From: Yeosuana aquiaggeris | Lineage (GTDB): Bacteria; Bacteroidota; Bacteroidia; Flavobacteriales; Flavobacteriaceae | Length of the DNA stretch: 64,000 bases | Reading direction: 5' to 3' | NCBI RefSeq assembly: GCF_044003965.1 | Contig: NZ_JBAWKC010000003.1 | Location: forward strand, 310,001-374,000 | Translations under genes and position numbers: made by a program | Notes under the pieces: generated by a model | The model's database searches: none | What the model was told of the DNA's origin: nothing | The model's input: the letters and a program-made list of their open reading frames with translations, nothing else | Shown here: one piece after another, positions 26,900 to 35,240 of the stretch | How positions within the stretch are numbered: position 1 is the stretch's first letter | Layout of the letters: each line of letters starts with the position of its first letter

Positions 26900-29686
26900 T
26901 TAAACTTTTAGTTTTTCTTTCAAATATTTTCCAGTTATAGAAGACTGTGTGTTTATTATAGCTTCAGGGGTTCCTATAGCGACAATGTGACCACCGTTTT
27001 CTCCGCCTTCAGGACCTAAATCAATAATGTAATCGGCACATTTAATAAGTTCTAAATTGTGCTCTACAACGATGATGGAATGACCGTTTTCAATAAGCGC
27101 ATTAAATGATTTTAAAAGTTTTAAAATATCATGAAAATGCAGACCGGTAGTAGGCTCATCAAAAATAAAAAGCGCTTTTTCCTTATTCGCACCTTTACCT
27201 AAAAAGGAAGCCAGCTTGATACGCTGTGCTTCGCCACCGGAAAGGGTGGAAGAGCTTTGGCCTAAGGTAACATACCCCAATCCCACATCTTGTAAAGGTT
27301 GCAGCTTGTTTTTAATTTTAGTCTGCTTTTTGGTGTCAAAAAAAGAAATAGCATCATCAATGGTCATATTTAAAATATCATCAATGTTTTTATCTGCGAA
27401 AGTCACTTCAAGCACTTCTTTTTTAAATCTTTTTCCTTTGCACGTTTCACATTCCAGATGCACATCGGCCATAAATTGCATTTCAATGGTTACTTCACCT
27501 TCGCCTTTGCAAGTCTCACAGCGTCCGCCATCTACGTTGAAAGAAAAGTGTTTAGCCTGATAGGCTCTGATAGTACTTAATTTTTGATTAGCGTATAAGG
27601 CTCTGATATCATCATAGGCTTTTATGTAGGTCACAGGATTAGAACGCGAAGACCTTCCAATAGGGTTTTGATCTACAAACTCAATGTGATTGACATTGCT
27701 AAAATTACCTTCAAGCTTAGTAAACTGTCCGGGCTTATGCCCAAAATCTGTTAACTTTTTCTGTAGTGCAGGATAAAGAATTTTTTTAATCAATGTGCTT
27801 TTTCCACTCCCTGAAACGCCGGTAACCACTGTTAACATGCCAAGTGGAAACTTGACATCAATATTTTTTAAGTTGTTTTCACGGGCTCCAATTATATCAA
27901 TGTGATATTTAGAAGTTCTTCTTGTTTTGGGAATTTCAATTTCTAAGGTTCCATTTAAGTAACCTGCAGTTAAGGAATTTGAAGCTAAGATATCTGCATA
28001 GGTTCCATGAGCAACCACATGACCGCCAAAGGTTCCGGCTTCTGGACCAATATCAATGATATTATCAGCCGCTTTCATAATATCTTCATCATGTTCCACC
28101 ACTATAACTGTATTTCCCAGATCTCTCAAAGATTTTAAAACCGTGATTAACCGTTCAGTATCCTTAGGATGCAAGCCAATACTAGGTTCATCTAAAATAT
28201 ACATGGATCCAACCAAACTACTTCCTAATGAGGTCGCCAGATTGATGCGTTGACTTTCTCCACCGGATAGCGTGTTTGATTTTCTGTTCAAGGTTAAATA
28301 ATCCAGACCCACATTTGAAAGGAACAATAATCTATTATTAATTTCTTTTAATAACCTGTCTGCAATTTTAGTATCATAATCATTTAATTCTAAATTCTTA
28401 AAAAAGCCGGTTAATTTGTTTAAAGGCATTTCTACTAAATCAGTGATTGTTGATTCACAAATCTTAACATAATTAGCTTCTATCCTTAAGCGTTTACCAT
28501 TACAGGTCTTGCATTTTGTTTTACCCCGGTAGCGTGATAACATGACTCTGTTTTGAATTTTATAGGCTTTAGATTCAAGCTCAGCAAAAAAGGAATTAAG
28601 ACCTTCAAAATATTGGTTACCTTCCCAAATGAGCTGTTTTTGTTCTGCTGTTAATTCAAAATAAGGTTTATGAATGGGAAAATTGAATTTATGTGAATTA
28701 TTGACCAATTGATCTCTGTAACAGCTCATACTTTCCCCACGCCAAGGAAAAATGCCATTCTCATAAACAGATAAGCCTGTATTTGGTATCACTAGATCAT
28801 CATCAATCCCAACAATATCTCCATATCCTTCACATTTTGAACAGGCTCCATAAGGATTGTTAAAACTAAATAAATGAATGTTTGGTTCCAGAAAAGTAAT
28901 ACCATCCAGTTCAAATTTGTTACTAAAAAGTTTTATAGAATTATCACTTAGTGTTTCAATGATACATTCTCCTTTTCCTTCAAAAAAGGCAGTCTGAACG
29001 GCGTCAGCTAATCTATTTTCAAAATCTTCTTCATCTTTTATAATAATTCTATCGACTACTAAAAAAATGTCATTGGTAGTTAAGTTTTTTACTTCATCAA
29101 TTCTCAAAACATCCTTATTAACCTTAATCCTGGCGTAACCCTGTTGCTGTAAAACCTTTAGTTTATCCTGCATTTCTCTTCCAGTTTCCAAATGAATAGG
29201 AGCGAGGAGCAACAATCTTTCACCTTCAGGGAACTTCTTGATGTAATTTAAAACATCTGTAACAGTATCTTTTTTTACTTCATTTCCAGATACAGGAGAG
29301 TATGTTTTGCCTATTCTGGCAAATAATAATTTGAGATAATCATAAATTTCAGTTGTGGTTCCAACAGTCGATCGTGGATTTGTTGAATTTACTTTTTGTT
29401 CAATAGCGATAGCAGGAGCAATACCTTTAATATAATCAACTTTTGGTTTGTTTAGCCTGCCCAAAAACTGACGCGCATAACTTGACAAACTTTCAACATA
29501 GCGTCGTTGCCCTTCAGCATATAAGGTATCAAAAGCTAAACTAGACTTACCAGAACCAGATAAACCGGTAATTACAACAAGTTTATTTCTGGGGATCACC
29601 ACATCAATATTTTTTAAATTGTGTAATTTCGCCCCTTTAATAATGATATTATGTTTCGGATTGACGTCTGAAAGATTAGTAATCAT
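26900..29686 (-). CDS. uvrA: Excinuclease ABC subunit A
   Basis: UvrA recognises bulky DNA lesions and loads UvrB. The protein has two ABC ATPase modules: the first with GLSGSGKSSLAFDT, signature LSGGESQRINLA and Walker B YILDEPSIGLH, the second with GVSGSGKSTLI, LSGGEAQRIKLA and FIFDEPTTGLH. Zinc-binding Cys pairs are present (CETCKGEGE with CETCKGKR, and CKTCNGKR). I place the start at ATG 29686, giving 928 residues, near the usual 940. The in-frame TTG at 29710 overlaps the promoter -7 box (TATCTTTG, minus strand) and is unlikely to be used. Confidence 0.96.
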   Translation of the reverse strand: MITNLSDVNPKHNIIIKGAKLHNLKNIDVVIPRNKLVVITGLSGSGKSSLAFDTLYAEGQRRYVESLSSYARQFLGRLNKPKVDYIKGIAPAIAIEQKVNSTNPRSTVGTTTEIYDYLKLLFARIGKTYSPVSGNEVKKDTVTDVLNYIKKFPEGERLLLLAPIHLETGREMQDKLKVLQQQGYARIKVNKDVLRIDEVKNLTTNDIFLVVDRIIIKDEEDFENRLADAVQTAFFEGKGECIIETLSDNSIKLFSNKFELDGITFLEPNIHLFSFNNPYGACSKCEGYGDIVGIDDDLVIPNTGLSVYENGIFPWRGESMSCYRDQLVNNSHKFNFPIHKPYFELTAEQKQLIWEGNQYFEGLNSFFAELESKAYKIQNRVMLSRYRGKTKCKTCNGKRLRIEANYVKICESTITDLVEMPLNKLTGFFKNLELNDYDTKIADRLLKEINNRLLFLSNVGLDYLTLNRKSNTLSGGESQRINLATSLGSSLVGSMYILDEPSIGLHPKDTERLITVLKSLRDLGNTVIVVEHDEDIMKAADNIIDIGPEAGTFGGHVVAHGTYADILASNSLTAGYLNGTLEIEIPKTRRTSKYHIDIIGARENNLKNIDVKFPLGMLTVVTGVSGSGKSTLIKKILYPALQKKLTDFGHKPGQFTKLEGNFSNVNHIEFVDQNPIGRSSRSNPVTYIKAYDDIRALYANQKLSTIRAYQAKHFSFNVDGGRCETCKGEGEVTIEMQFMADVHLECETCKGKRFKKEVLEVTFADKNIDDILNMTIDDAISFFDTKKQTKIKNKLQPLQDVGLGYVTLGQSSSTLSGGEAQRIKLASFLGKGANKEKALFIFDEPTTGLHFHDILKLLKSFNALIENGHSIIVVEHNLELIKCADYIIDLGPEGGENGGHIVAIGTPEAIINTQSSITGKYLKEKLKV

Positions 29687-29707
29687 AGCTTTTAAAGAAT
29701 AATTTTG

Positions 29708-29715
29708 CAAAGATA
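29708..29715 (-). promoter_or_regulatory. Candidate -7 promoter element for uvrA
   Basis: TATCTTTG on the minus strand matches TAnnTTTG and lies 21 bases before the ATG at 29686. It predicts a very short leader. Confidence 0.5.
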
Positions 29716-29872
29716 CTATAAGTATTTTTATCCTTCTAAATTTATTATTTATAGCCTTTAAAAGTGATCATTATGTAACTGTTTTATCATACTTGATTCA
29801 TTGGTTTTTATGTATTTCATCGTAAAAATTGCATTTTTAACTGTTTATAAGTTAAAAAAAAGCCACAAATTA

Positions 29873-29904
29873 TTGTTTTTTAAGATTGTTTGTGATTATA
29901 TTTG
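29873..29904 (+). promoter_or_regulatory. Sigma-A type promoter for the ECF sigma factor gene
   Basis: TTG (29873-29875), a 21-base spacer and TATATTTG (29897-29904) match both elements. The leader would be about 90 bases. The whole 29687-30003 interval holds only this and the uvrA promoter; I see no further gene in it. Confidence 0.6.
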
Positions 29905-30003
29905 ACATGATATTAATCATAAAATACCTCTAGCCTATAGCAGAAAATTACTTTTAAATAATTAACCCCAAGCAAAGAAGATCTCTTCTATGCATTAAAA
30001 GTA

Positions 30004-30594
30004 ATGATTATGCAACACGAAATTATACCAGATGCTACGTTAGTTAGTAGATATATAAAGGGAGAAGAGTATGCTTTAGAAATTCTTATTAAAAGGCATA
30101 AACAAAAAATCTACAGTTTTATTTATTCAAAAGTATATGACCGCGATGTCACTGAAGACATCTTTCAAGATACTTTTATCAAGGTGATACGTACTTTAAA
30201 GAGAGGTGCTTATAATGAAGAAGGTAAATTTTTACCATGGGTTATGCGTATCTCACATAATTTGGTCATTGATTATTTTAGAAAGAATAGCAGAATGCCA
30301 AAATTTGATAATAGTGGAGAGTTCAGTATTTTTTCGGTATTAAGTGACAGTTCCTTAAACGCTGAAAAGAAAATTATAAAAGAGCAGGTAGAAAATGATG
30401 TAAAACGTCTGGTGGAAGAACTTCCTGAAGATCAAAAAGAAGTCTTATTAATGCGGATTTATGAGGATATGAGTTTTAAAGAAATATCAGATAAAACAGG
30501 CGTGAGTATTAATACGGCATTAGGTAGAATGCGATATGCCCTCATTAATTTGAGAAAAATTATTGATAAACATAATATAGTTTTAACCAATTAA
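30004..30594 (+). CDS. ECF-type RNA polymerase sigma factor
   Basis: A 196-residue sigma-70 family factor with only regions 2 and 4. Region 2 spans about residues 23-95 (with EDIFQDTFIKVIRTL and FLPWVMRISHNLVIDYFRKN, the -10-recognition and melting part). Region 4 is at about 140-190 (LPEDQKEVLLMRIYEDMSFKEISDKTG, a helix-turn-helix for the -35 or -33 element). No membrane anti-sigma gene follows. Instead a conserved-looking 48-codon frame lies 54 bases downstream, then a terminator. An ATG two codons inside (30010) is an equally possible start. Confidence 0.92.
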   Translation: MIMQHEIIPDATLVSRYIKGEEYALEILIKRHKQKIYSFIYSKVYDRDVTEDIFQDTFIKVIRTLKRGAYNEEGKFLPWVMRISHNLVIDYFRKNSRMPKFDNSGEFSIFSVLSDSSLNAEKKIIKEQVENDVKRLVEELPEDQKEVLLMRIYEDMSFKEISDKTGVSINTALGRMRYALINLRKIIDKHNIVLTN

Positions 30595-30648
30595 ACAATA
30601 AAATAAGTTTTGTTCCGTTTCATAGATTATTAATTTAAACTATAACAA

Positions 30649-30795
30649 ATGGCAAAACTTTACACTAATAATTCAATTGAAAAATTTAACGACTTGCAAC
30701 CAAAAGAGGAAACGGTTAATTTTCTTCTAAATTATTCTAAGGCTTTAAGTGTTATTAATTGTAATAAGATGAAGTTTGAAGCGCTTCTCAACTAA
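30649..30795 (+). CDS. 48-residue protein downstream of the sigma factor
   Basis: A short open frame, ATG to TAA, lying between the sigma factor gene and a terminator, so it is on the same probable transcript. The peptide starts MAKLYTNNSIEKFNDL and continues with PKEETVNFLLNYSKALSVI, which looks like an amphipathic helical segment; one Cys is present. No signal peptide or membrane segment is seen. I believe similar short proteins occur beside this sigma factor in other flavobacteria, but I cannot verify that here. It may be a small regulator of the sigma factor. Confidence 0.6.
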   Translation: MAKLYTNNSIEKFNDLQPKEETVNFLLNYSKALSVINCNKMKFEALLN

Positions 30796-30802
30796 ACTTT
30801 GA

Positions 30803-30836
30803 AAAAGTCCTGGTAGTTAGTCATCAGGACTTTTTT
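30803..30836 (+). terminator. Intrinsic terminator overlapping the nth 3' end
   Basis: AAAAGTCCTG (30803-30812) pairs with CAGGACTTTT (30825-30834) and a T run follows on the plus strand. The right arm encodes the last codons of the convergent nth gene, whose stop is at 30824-30826. Confidence 0.8.
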
Positions 30837-31483
30837 AATTTATAATAAGCATCAATCACTGATTTTCTGCCAATCGTTTTTGTTATCATATCTTTTTCTA
30901 GATCCCAGCCTCTGGCCGGTGAGTATTGTCTTCCATACCAGATAATCTGTAAATGCAAATCATTCCATAATTCTCTGGGAAATAATCTTTTAGCATCTTT
31001 TTCAGTTTGAACCACATTTTTACCATTGCTTAGGTTCCATCGGTACATAAGTCTATGAATGTGGGTATCCACGGGGAATGCAGGAACACCAAACGCTTGT
31101 GACATCACCACACTAGCGGTTTTATGGCCTACGGATGGCAATGATTCTAAAGCTTCAAAATCCTGAGGGACTTCACCGTTATATTTTTCAATAAGAATTT
31201 GAGATAAGCCATAAATGCCCTTGCTTTTCATAGGAGATAATCCTACTGGTTTTATGATCTCTCTGATCTCTTCAATTGAAAGTTTAAGCATGTCATAGGG
31301 ATTATTCGCTTTTTCAAATAATAATGGAGTTATTTGATTCACTCTCACATCGGTGCTTTGTGCTGACATTAAAACCGCAATTAAAAGCGTGTAAGGATCT
31401 TTGTGCTCTAAAGGAATTGGAATTTCGGGGTATAACTTGTTTAAAGTAGAAATTACAAATTCAACCTTTTCTTGTTTTGACAT
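30824..31483 (-). CDS. nth: Endonuclease III-like DNA glycosylase without Fe-S cysteines
   Basis: A 219-residue base-excision-repair glycosylase/AP lyase. The helix-hairpin-helix motif LPSVGHKTASVV holds catalytic Lys121, and FPVDTHIHRL holds catalytic Asp139, so the active site is intact. The unusual point is the C-terminus: E. coli Nth binds a [4Fe-4S] cluster through four cysteines, but this protein has no cysteine anywhere. The corresponding region reads IIWYGRQYSPARGWDLEKD and continues to the end. It is therefore predicted to fold without the cluster. A -7 box (TAACTTTG, minus strand, 31504-31511) precedes it. Confidence 0.92.
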   Translation of the reverse strand: MSKQEKVEFVISTLNKLYPEIPIPLEHKDPYTLLIAVLMSAQSTDVRVNQITPLLFEKANNPYDMLKLSIEEIREIIKPVGLSPMKSKGIYGLSQILIEKYNGEVPQDFEALESLPSVGHKTASVVMSQAFGVPAFPVDTHIHRLMYRWNLSNGKNVVQTEKDAKRLFPRELWNDLHLQIIWYGRQYSPARGWDLEKDMITKTIGRKSVIDAYYKLKKS

Positions 31484-31503
31484 TTATTGTATTTTAGCAG
31501 TTA

Positions 31504-31511
31504 CAAAGTTA
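31504..31511 (-). promoter_or_regulatory. Candidate -7 promoter element for nth
   Basis: TAACTTTG on the minus strand matches TAnnTTTG and lies 21 bases before the nth ATG. The divergent bcp ATG is only seven bases away on the other side. Confidence 0.45.
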
Positions 31512-31517
31512 AAAAAT

Positions 31518-31973
31518 ATGAACACATTAAAAGTAGGGGATAAAGTTCCAAATTTCAGCGTATTAAATGACCAGGGAAAACAAGTGTCCTTATCAGATTA
31601 TAAAGGTAAAAAACTAGTGGTATTCTTTTATCCAAAGGCTAATACTCCGGGATGCACAGCAGAAGCCTGTAATTTAAGAGATCATTATGATCTATTAAAA
31701 GAAAAAGGCTATGAGCTATTAGGTGTGAGTGCTGATAATGTTAAAAAGCAAGAGAACTTTAAAAGTAAATACGAGTTCCCTTTTCCATTGTTAGCAGATG
31801 AAGAAAAAGTGGTTATTAATGCTTTTGGAGTCTGGGGTCCAAAAAAGTTTATGGGTAAAGAATACGATGGTATTCATAGAATGACCTTTTTAATCAATGG
31901 AAATGGTATTGTAGAGCGCGTTATTGATAAAGTAAAAACTAAAGATCACGCAGCACAAATATTAGAAGACTAA
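31518..31973 (+). CDS. bcp: Thiol peroxidase of the Bcp/PrxQ family
   Basis: A 151-residue peroxiredoxin that reduces hydroperoxides with thioredoxin as electron donor. The peroxidatic Cys is in TPGCTAEAC, with the resolving Cys five residues later, the atypical two-Cys arrangement of E. coli Bcp. The ATG at 31518 gives the family N-terminus LKVGDKVPNFSVLND; a longer in-frame extension upstream would overlap nth and has no family match. The gene is divergent from nth, and its stop is three bases from the stop of the convergent unknown gene. Confidence 0.95.
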   Translation: MNTLKVGDKVPNFSVLNDQGKQVSLSDYKGKKLVVFFYPKANTPGCTAEACNLRDHYDLLKEKGYELLGVSADNVKKQENFKSKYEFPFPLLADEEKVVINAFGVWGPKKFMGKEYDGIHRMTFLINGNGIVERVIDKVKTKDHAAQILED

Positions 31974-31976
31974 AAA

Positions 31977-33425
31977 CTATTTTTGTTTCCGTCTTCTAGT
32001 ATATCCAAATAAGCGTTGGTCTTTTATGGTATCTGCAACTCCTTCAGGAAGCATGTCTTCCCATCCTTCTTCGTTGTCCTGGATCATTTTAAGCACTTCC
32101 CGAGATAAAATATCTAAAATATCAGGGTTGAAGTCTTTAATATCATTCATTTTACCATTGTATTTAAAGAATTTATACAATTCTTTCATACGCGGATGCA
32201 CTTTCAGGTTTTCACTGGTAAATAATTCTCCCGTTTGATGATTCTTAAGTGGATATAAATAAACTTTCAGATCTTTAAAGAATAATTTTCCAAAGGCCTC
32301 TAAAATACCACCGCTTAAATGACGGTAGTACTTTTCATCAAAGATCTGAATTAAATTATAAACACCCATTGCTAAAGCCATTCTAGCCTTAGTAAATTGA
32401 GCAAAGTATTCAACCAATCTGTAATATTCCTGAAAATTGGTTATCATTACATTCTGCCCTAATGAACATAGTAATTCAGCTCTATCTAAAAAGTCACGTT
32501 CATTAATTTTACCCTCAGCACGAAGGTTAGCAAGGGTAATTTCAAAGATTATTTTGACATTATTTTTGTCTACTGTTTTTTCAGCTAAAAACAGTTCTTT
32601 GGCTTTTTCATAGATATCCATATTCACCTTCGTAACCGGTCTGAAACTTCCGCGAAGGGCTAGGATATTCTTTTTATAAAGTTCTTGCGCAGGAAGCAGA
32701 TTGATACCGTCAGGTCCAAACATAACGGCTTCCGTCATGCCATTCTTCACCAGCTGCAAACTCATCAATCGGTTATCAACATAAGTGAATCTGCACCCTG
32801 AGAAATTAATCATATCTATTTCGATCTGATCTCTTTCAATATTATCATATAATGATTTGACGATTTCCTTGGGATCATCATGCATGTAAAAACCTCCAAA
32901 TAAAAGGTTGACTCCAAGAACTCCTAAGGTTTCTTGCTGCAACTGCGCATTTGTTTGTTTAAAACGCACGTGTAAAATGATCTCATTATAATCTTCTAAA
33001 GGATCTAATTGAAATTTAACACCTACCCAGCCATGACCTTTAAATTTTTTAGAAAAGTCGATAGTTGCTACCGTATTTGCAAAAGCAAAAAACAATTTAT
33101 CGGGGTGCTTATCTCGTGTAATACGGTCTTCAATCAAATTAACTTCATGATTGAGCATTTTGCGCAAACGTGATTCACTTACATAGCGATTATCAGCTTC
33201 AACTCCATAAATGGCATCACTAAAATCCTTATCGTAAGCAGACATTGCTTTTGCAATAGTTCCCGAACTCCCTCCGGCACGAAAAAAGTTCCTTACAGTT
33301 TCTTGTCCGGCACCAATTTCAGCAAAAGTTCCGTAAATGTTATCATTCAGATTAATCTGCAAAGATTTCTGCTTTATGGTCAGAATTTTACTGATTTCTT
33401 TATCTCCTTTTAATTTTAAAGCCAT
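31977..33425 (-). CDS. Large conserved-looking protein of unknown function
   Basis: A 482-residue soluble protein with no signal peptide or membrane segment. I recognise no catalytic motif. Notable stretches are the N-terminal GTFAEIGAGQETVRNFFRAGG, a central Gly-rich LGVLGVNLLFGGFYMHDDP, and a basic C-terminal tail (RLFGYTRRRKQK). The even mix of strands and helices suggests an enzyme or scaffold rather than a low-complexity protein. In databases such proteins sometimes carry misleading names, so I give none. It is monocistronic, with a -7 box (TATTTTTG, minus strand, 33442-33449). Confidence 0.75.
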   Translation of the reverse strand: MALKLKGDKEISKILTIKQKSLQINLNDNIYGTFAEIGAGQETVRNFFRAGGSSGTIAKAMSAYDKDFSDAIYGVEADNRYVSESRLRKMLNHEVNLIEDRITRDKHPDKLFFAFANTVATIDFSKKFKGHGWVGVKFQLDPLEDYNEIILHVRFKQTNAQLQQETLGVLGVNLLFGGFYMHDDPKEIVKSLYDNIERDQIEIDMINFSGCRFTYVDNRLMSLQLVKNGMTEAVMFGPDGINLLPAQELYKKNILALRGSFRPVTKVNMDIYEKAKELFLAEKTVDKNNVKIIFEITLANLRAEGKINERDFLDRAELLCSLGQNVMITNFQEYYRLVEYFAQFTKARMALAMGVYNLIQIFDEKYYRHLSGGILEAFGKLFFKDLKVYLYPLKNHQTGELFTSENLKVHPRMKELYKFFKYNGKMNDIKDFNPDILDILSREVLKMIQDNEEGWEDMLPEGVADTIKDQRLFGYTRRRKQK

Positions 33426-33480
33426 AATTTTTTTATTGAGACAAAAATAGAAAAAAAAATAGCGCTAAAATAGAAAAAAA

Positions 33481-33511
33481 TAAAGCCATTTCTTTGTATG
33501 AAATGGCTTTA
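33481..33511 (-). terminator. Intrinsic terminator of the pnt operon
   Basis: TAAAGCCATTT (33481-33491) and AAATGGCTTTA (33501-33511) form an 11-pair stem. On the minus strand a T-rich tract follows, so it ends the pntA1-pntA2-pntB transcript 24 bases after the pntB stop. Confidence 0.88.
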
Positions 33512-33534
33512 ACAAAATTTAAGAAATTATGGGA

Positions 33535-34929
33535 TTACATACCTTTTAACTCTGATATCAAAGATTGAATAACACTCTTAGCATCACCAAAAAGCATGGA
33601 TGATTTGGTGTTATAAAATAATTCATTTTCAATACCAGCATAACCGGGATTCATACTTCTTTTGTTGATGATAATACTTTTAGCCTTTTCAACATCTAAT
33701 ATAGGCATTCCAAATATGGGGCTAGAAGGATTGTTATGAGCAGCTGGGTTCACCACATCATTAGCACCAACTACAAAAACCACATCTGTATTTGAAAACT
33801 CTGGATTGATGTCTTCCATTTCCACTAGTTTATCATAATCTACATTCGTTTCAGCTAATAACACATTCATATGTCCCGGCATACGTCCGGCAACAGGGTG
33901 GATGGCATATTTAACTGAAATGCCTTTGCTTTCTAATAATTGTTCCAATTCATGAATGGCGTGTTGGGCTTGGGCCACTGCTAAACCGTACCCAGGAACA
34001 ATGATAATTCGTTGTGAATAATTCATTAATATCGCCACATCACTGATGGTTGTTTTTTTGATGGATCCTGTGATAGTTTGAGACTCAGAACCTGCCATAG
34101 GCGCCTCTGAAGACCCAAAACTTCCAAAAATTACACTAACAAGCGATCGGTTCATAGCATTACACATGGCAAATGTTAATATAGTACCTGCAGAACCTAC
34201 TAAAATACCACCGGTTAGCATTACCATATTGCCGTATAAGAAACCACCTAAGGCAGCCGCTAAACCCGTAAAGGAGTTTAATAATGAAATAACCACTGGC
34301 ATATCTGCTCCACCAATTGGTAATACAAATAAAATTCCATAGGCTAAGGCAGCAAAGAATAAAATATAAAGTAAGAATTGACTGTCAGTTCCAGACCATG
34401 CGATAAAACCAGCAAAAACAAAGATACTGATGATGACAAGGTTATTTAATAAATTATATTTTGGTAAGCGCAAAGGCCTATTTAAGGTTCCATTCAACTT
34501 GGCCCAGGCGATCATACTTCCTGAAAAGGAAATGCTACCAATAATAATACCAGCTACAATAGTTATTGTTGATAATTTGTGACCCGTATAGTGTTCAAAT
34601 TCTATAAGTCCAATTAGAGCAGCACTCGCGCCTCCCATACCATTAAATAAAGACACTAATTCAGGCATTTTGGTCATCGCTACTTTTTTAGCGATTACCC
34701 ACCCAATGATAGTCCCTATAAGAATGGCTGTACCAATTAATACATATATAAATGTGGGAACTTCCCCTTGATATAAGAAAATAGTACCAAATATGGCTAT
34801 GGTCATACCAGCGGCAGCTATTAAATTTCCTCTTCTTGCAGATTCTGGTTTACCTAGCATTTTTAGACCTAATATATAGGTCATCGATGCAATGAGATAA
34901 ATAAATTCCAAACTAAATATATACTCCAT
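33535..34929 (-). CDS. pntB: NAD(P) transhydrogenase subunit beta
   Basis: The beta subunit of proton-translocating transhydrogenase, which uses the proton gradient to reduce NADP+ with NADH. Its 464 residues hold about nine membrane helices, then the NADP-binding domain III from about 290. That domain shows VPGYGLAVAQAQHAIHEL (nucleotide loop), HPVAGRMPGHMNVLLAE, VVGANDVVNPAA and NKRSMNPGYAGIENELF, all diagnostic. It shares one base with the upstream pntA2 gene and is the last gene of the operon. Confidence 0.97.
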   Translation of the reverse strand: MEYIFSLEFIYLIASMTYILGLKMLGKPESARRGNLIAAAGMTIAIFGTIFLYQGEVPTFIYVLIGTAILIGTIIGWVIAKKVAMTKMPELVSLFNGMGGASAALIGLIEFEHYTGHKLSTITIVAGIIIGSISFSGSMIAWAKLNGTLNRPLRLPKYNLLNNLVIISIFVFAGFIAWSGTDSQFLLYILFFAALAYGILFVLPIGGADMPVVISLLNSFTGLAAALGGFLYGNMVMLTGGILVGSAGTILTFAMCNAMNRSLVSVIFGSFGSSEAPMAGSESQTITGSIKKTTISDVAILMNYSQRIIIVPGYGLAVAQAQHAIHELEQLLESKGISVKYAIHPVAGRMPGHMNVLLAETNVDYDKLVEMEDINPEFSNTDVVFVVGANDVVNPAAHNNPSSPIFGMPILDVEKAKSIIINKRSMNPGYAGIENELFYNTKSSMLFGDAKSVIQSLISELKGM

Positions 34930-35237
34930 TATTTTTTCTTTTTAAACATTTCTAACATGCGGTCTGTGACTACAAAACCACCTACTACGTTTAGCGTTCC
35001 TAATAAAACAGCCACAAAACCTAAAGCCTGTCCTAAATAATTTTCAGGATTGACACCAAGTAACACTAAAATGGCCCCAATGATAACCACGCCATGTATG
35101 GCATTGGCCCCAGACATTAAAGGGGTGTGTAATACCGCTGGTACGTGACCAATAATTTCAACTCCAACAAATATCATCAGTATGACGATATATATCATTT
35201 GAATATTATTACTTATAAAATCAATTAATTCATTCAT
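34929..35237 (-). CDS. pntA2: NAD(P) transhydrogenase alpha subunit, membrane part
   Basis: A 102-residue membrane protein corresponding to the C-terminal membrane domain of E. coli PntA, here a separate polypeptide as in Rhodospirillum (PntAB). Three hydrophobic helices are visible, with the conserved loop TPLMSGANAIHGVVIIGA (about 38-55). It lies three bases after the stop of pntA1 and overlaps pntB by one base. The split arrangement is common in Bacteroidota and is not a mutation. Confidence 0.93.
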   Translation of the reverse strand: MNELIDFISNNIQMIYIVILMIFVGVEIIGHVPAVLHTPLMSGANAIHGVVIIGAILVLLGVNPENYLGQALGFVAVLLGTLNVVGGFVVTDRMLEMFKKKK

Positions 35238-35240
35238 TTT

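Noticed and set aside
27216..28253. Plus-strand frames inside uvrA
   Set aside because: They are antisense shadows of strongly conserved uvrA motifs.
29687..29710. TTG at 29710 as the uvrA start
   Set aside because: It overlaps a TATCTTTG promoter box, and the ATG at 29686 gives the normal UvrA N-terminus.
31401..31517. 39-residue N-terminal extension of Bcp
   Set aside because: It overlaps nth and its promoter and has no peroxiredoxin character; the ATG at 31518 fits the family.
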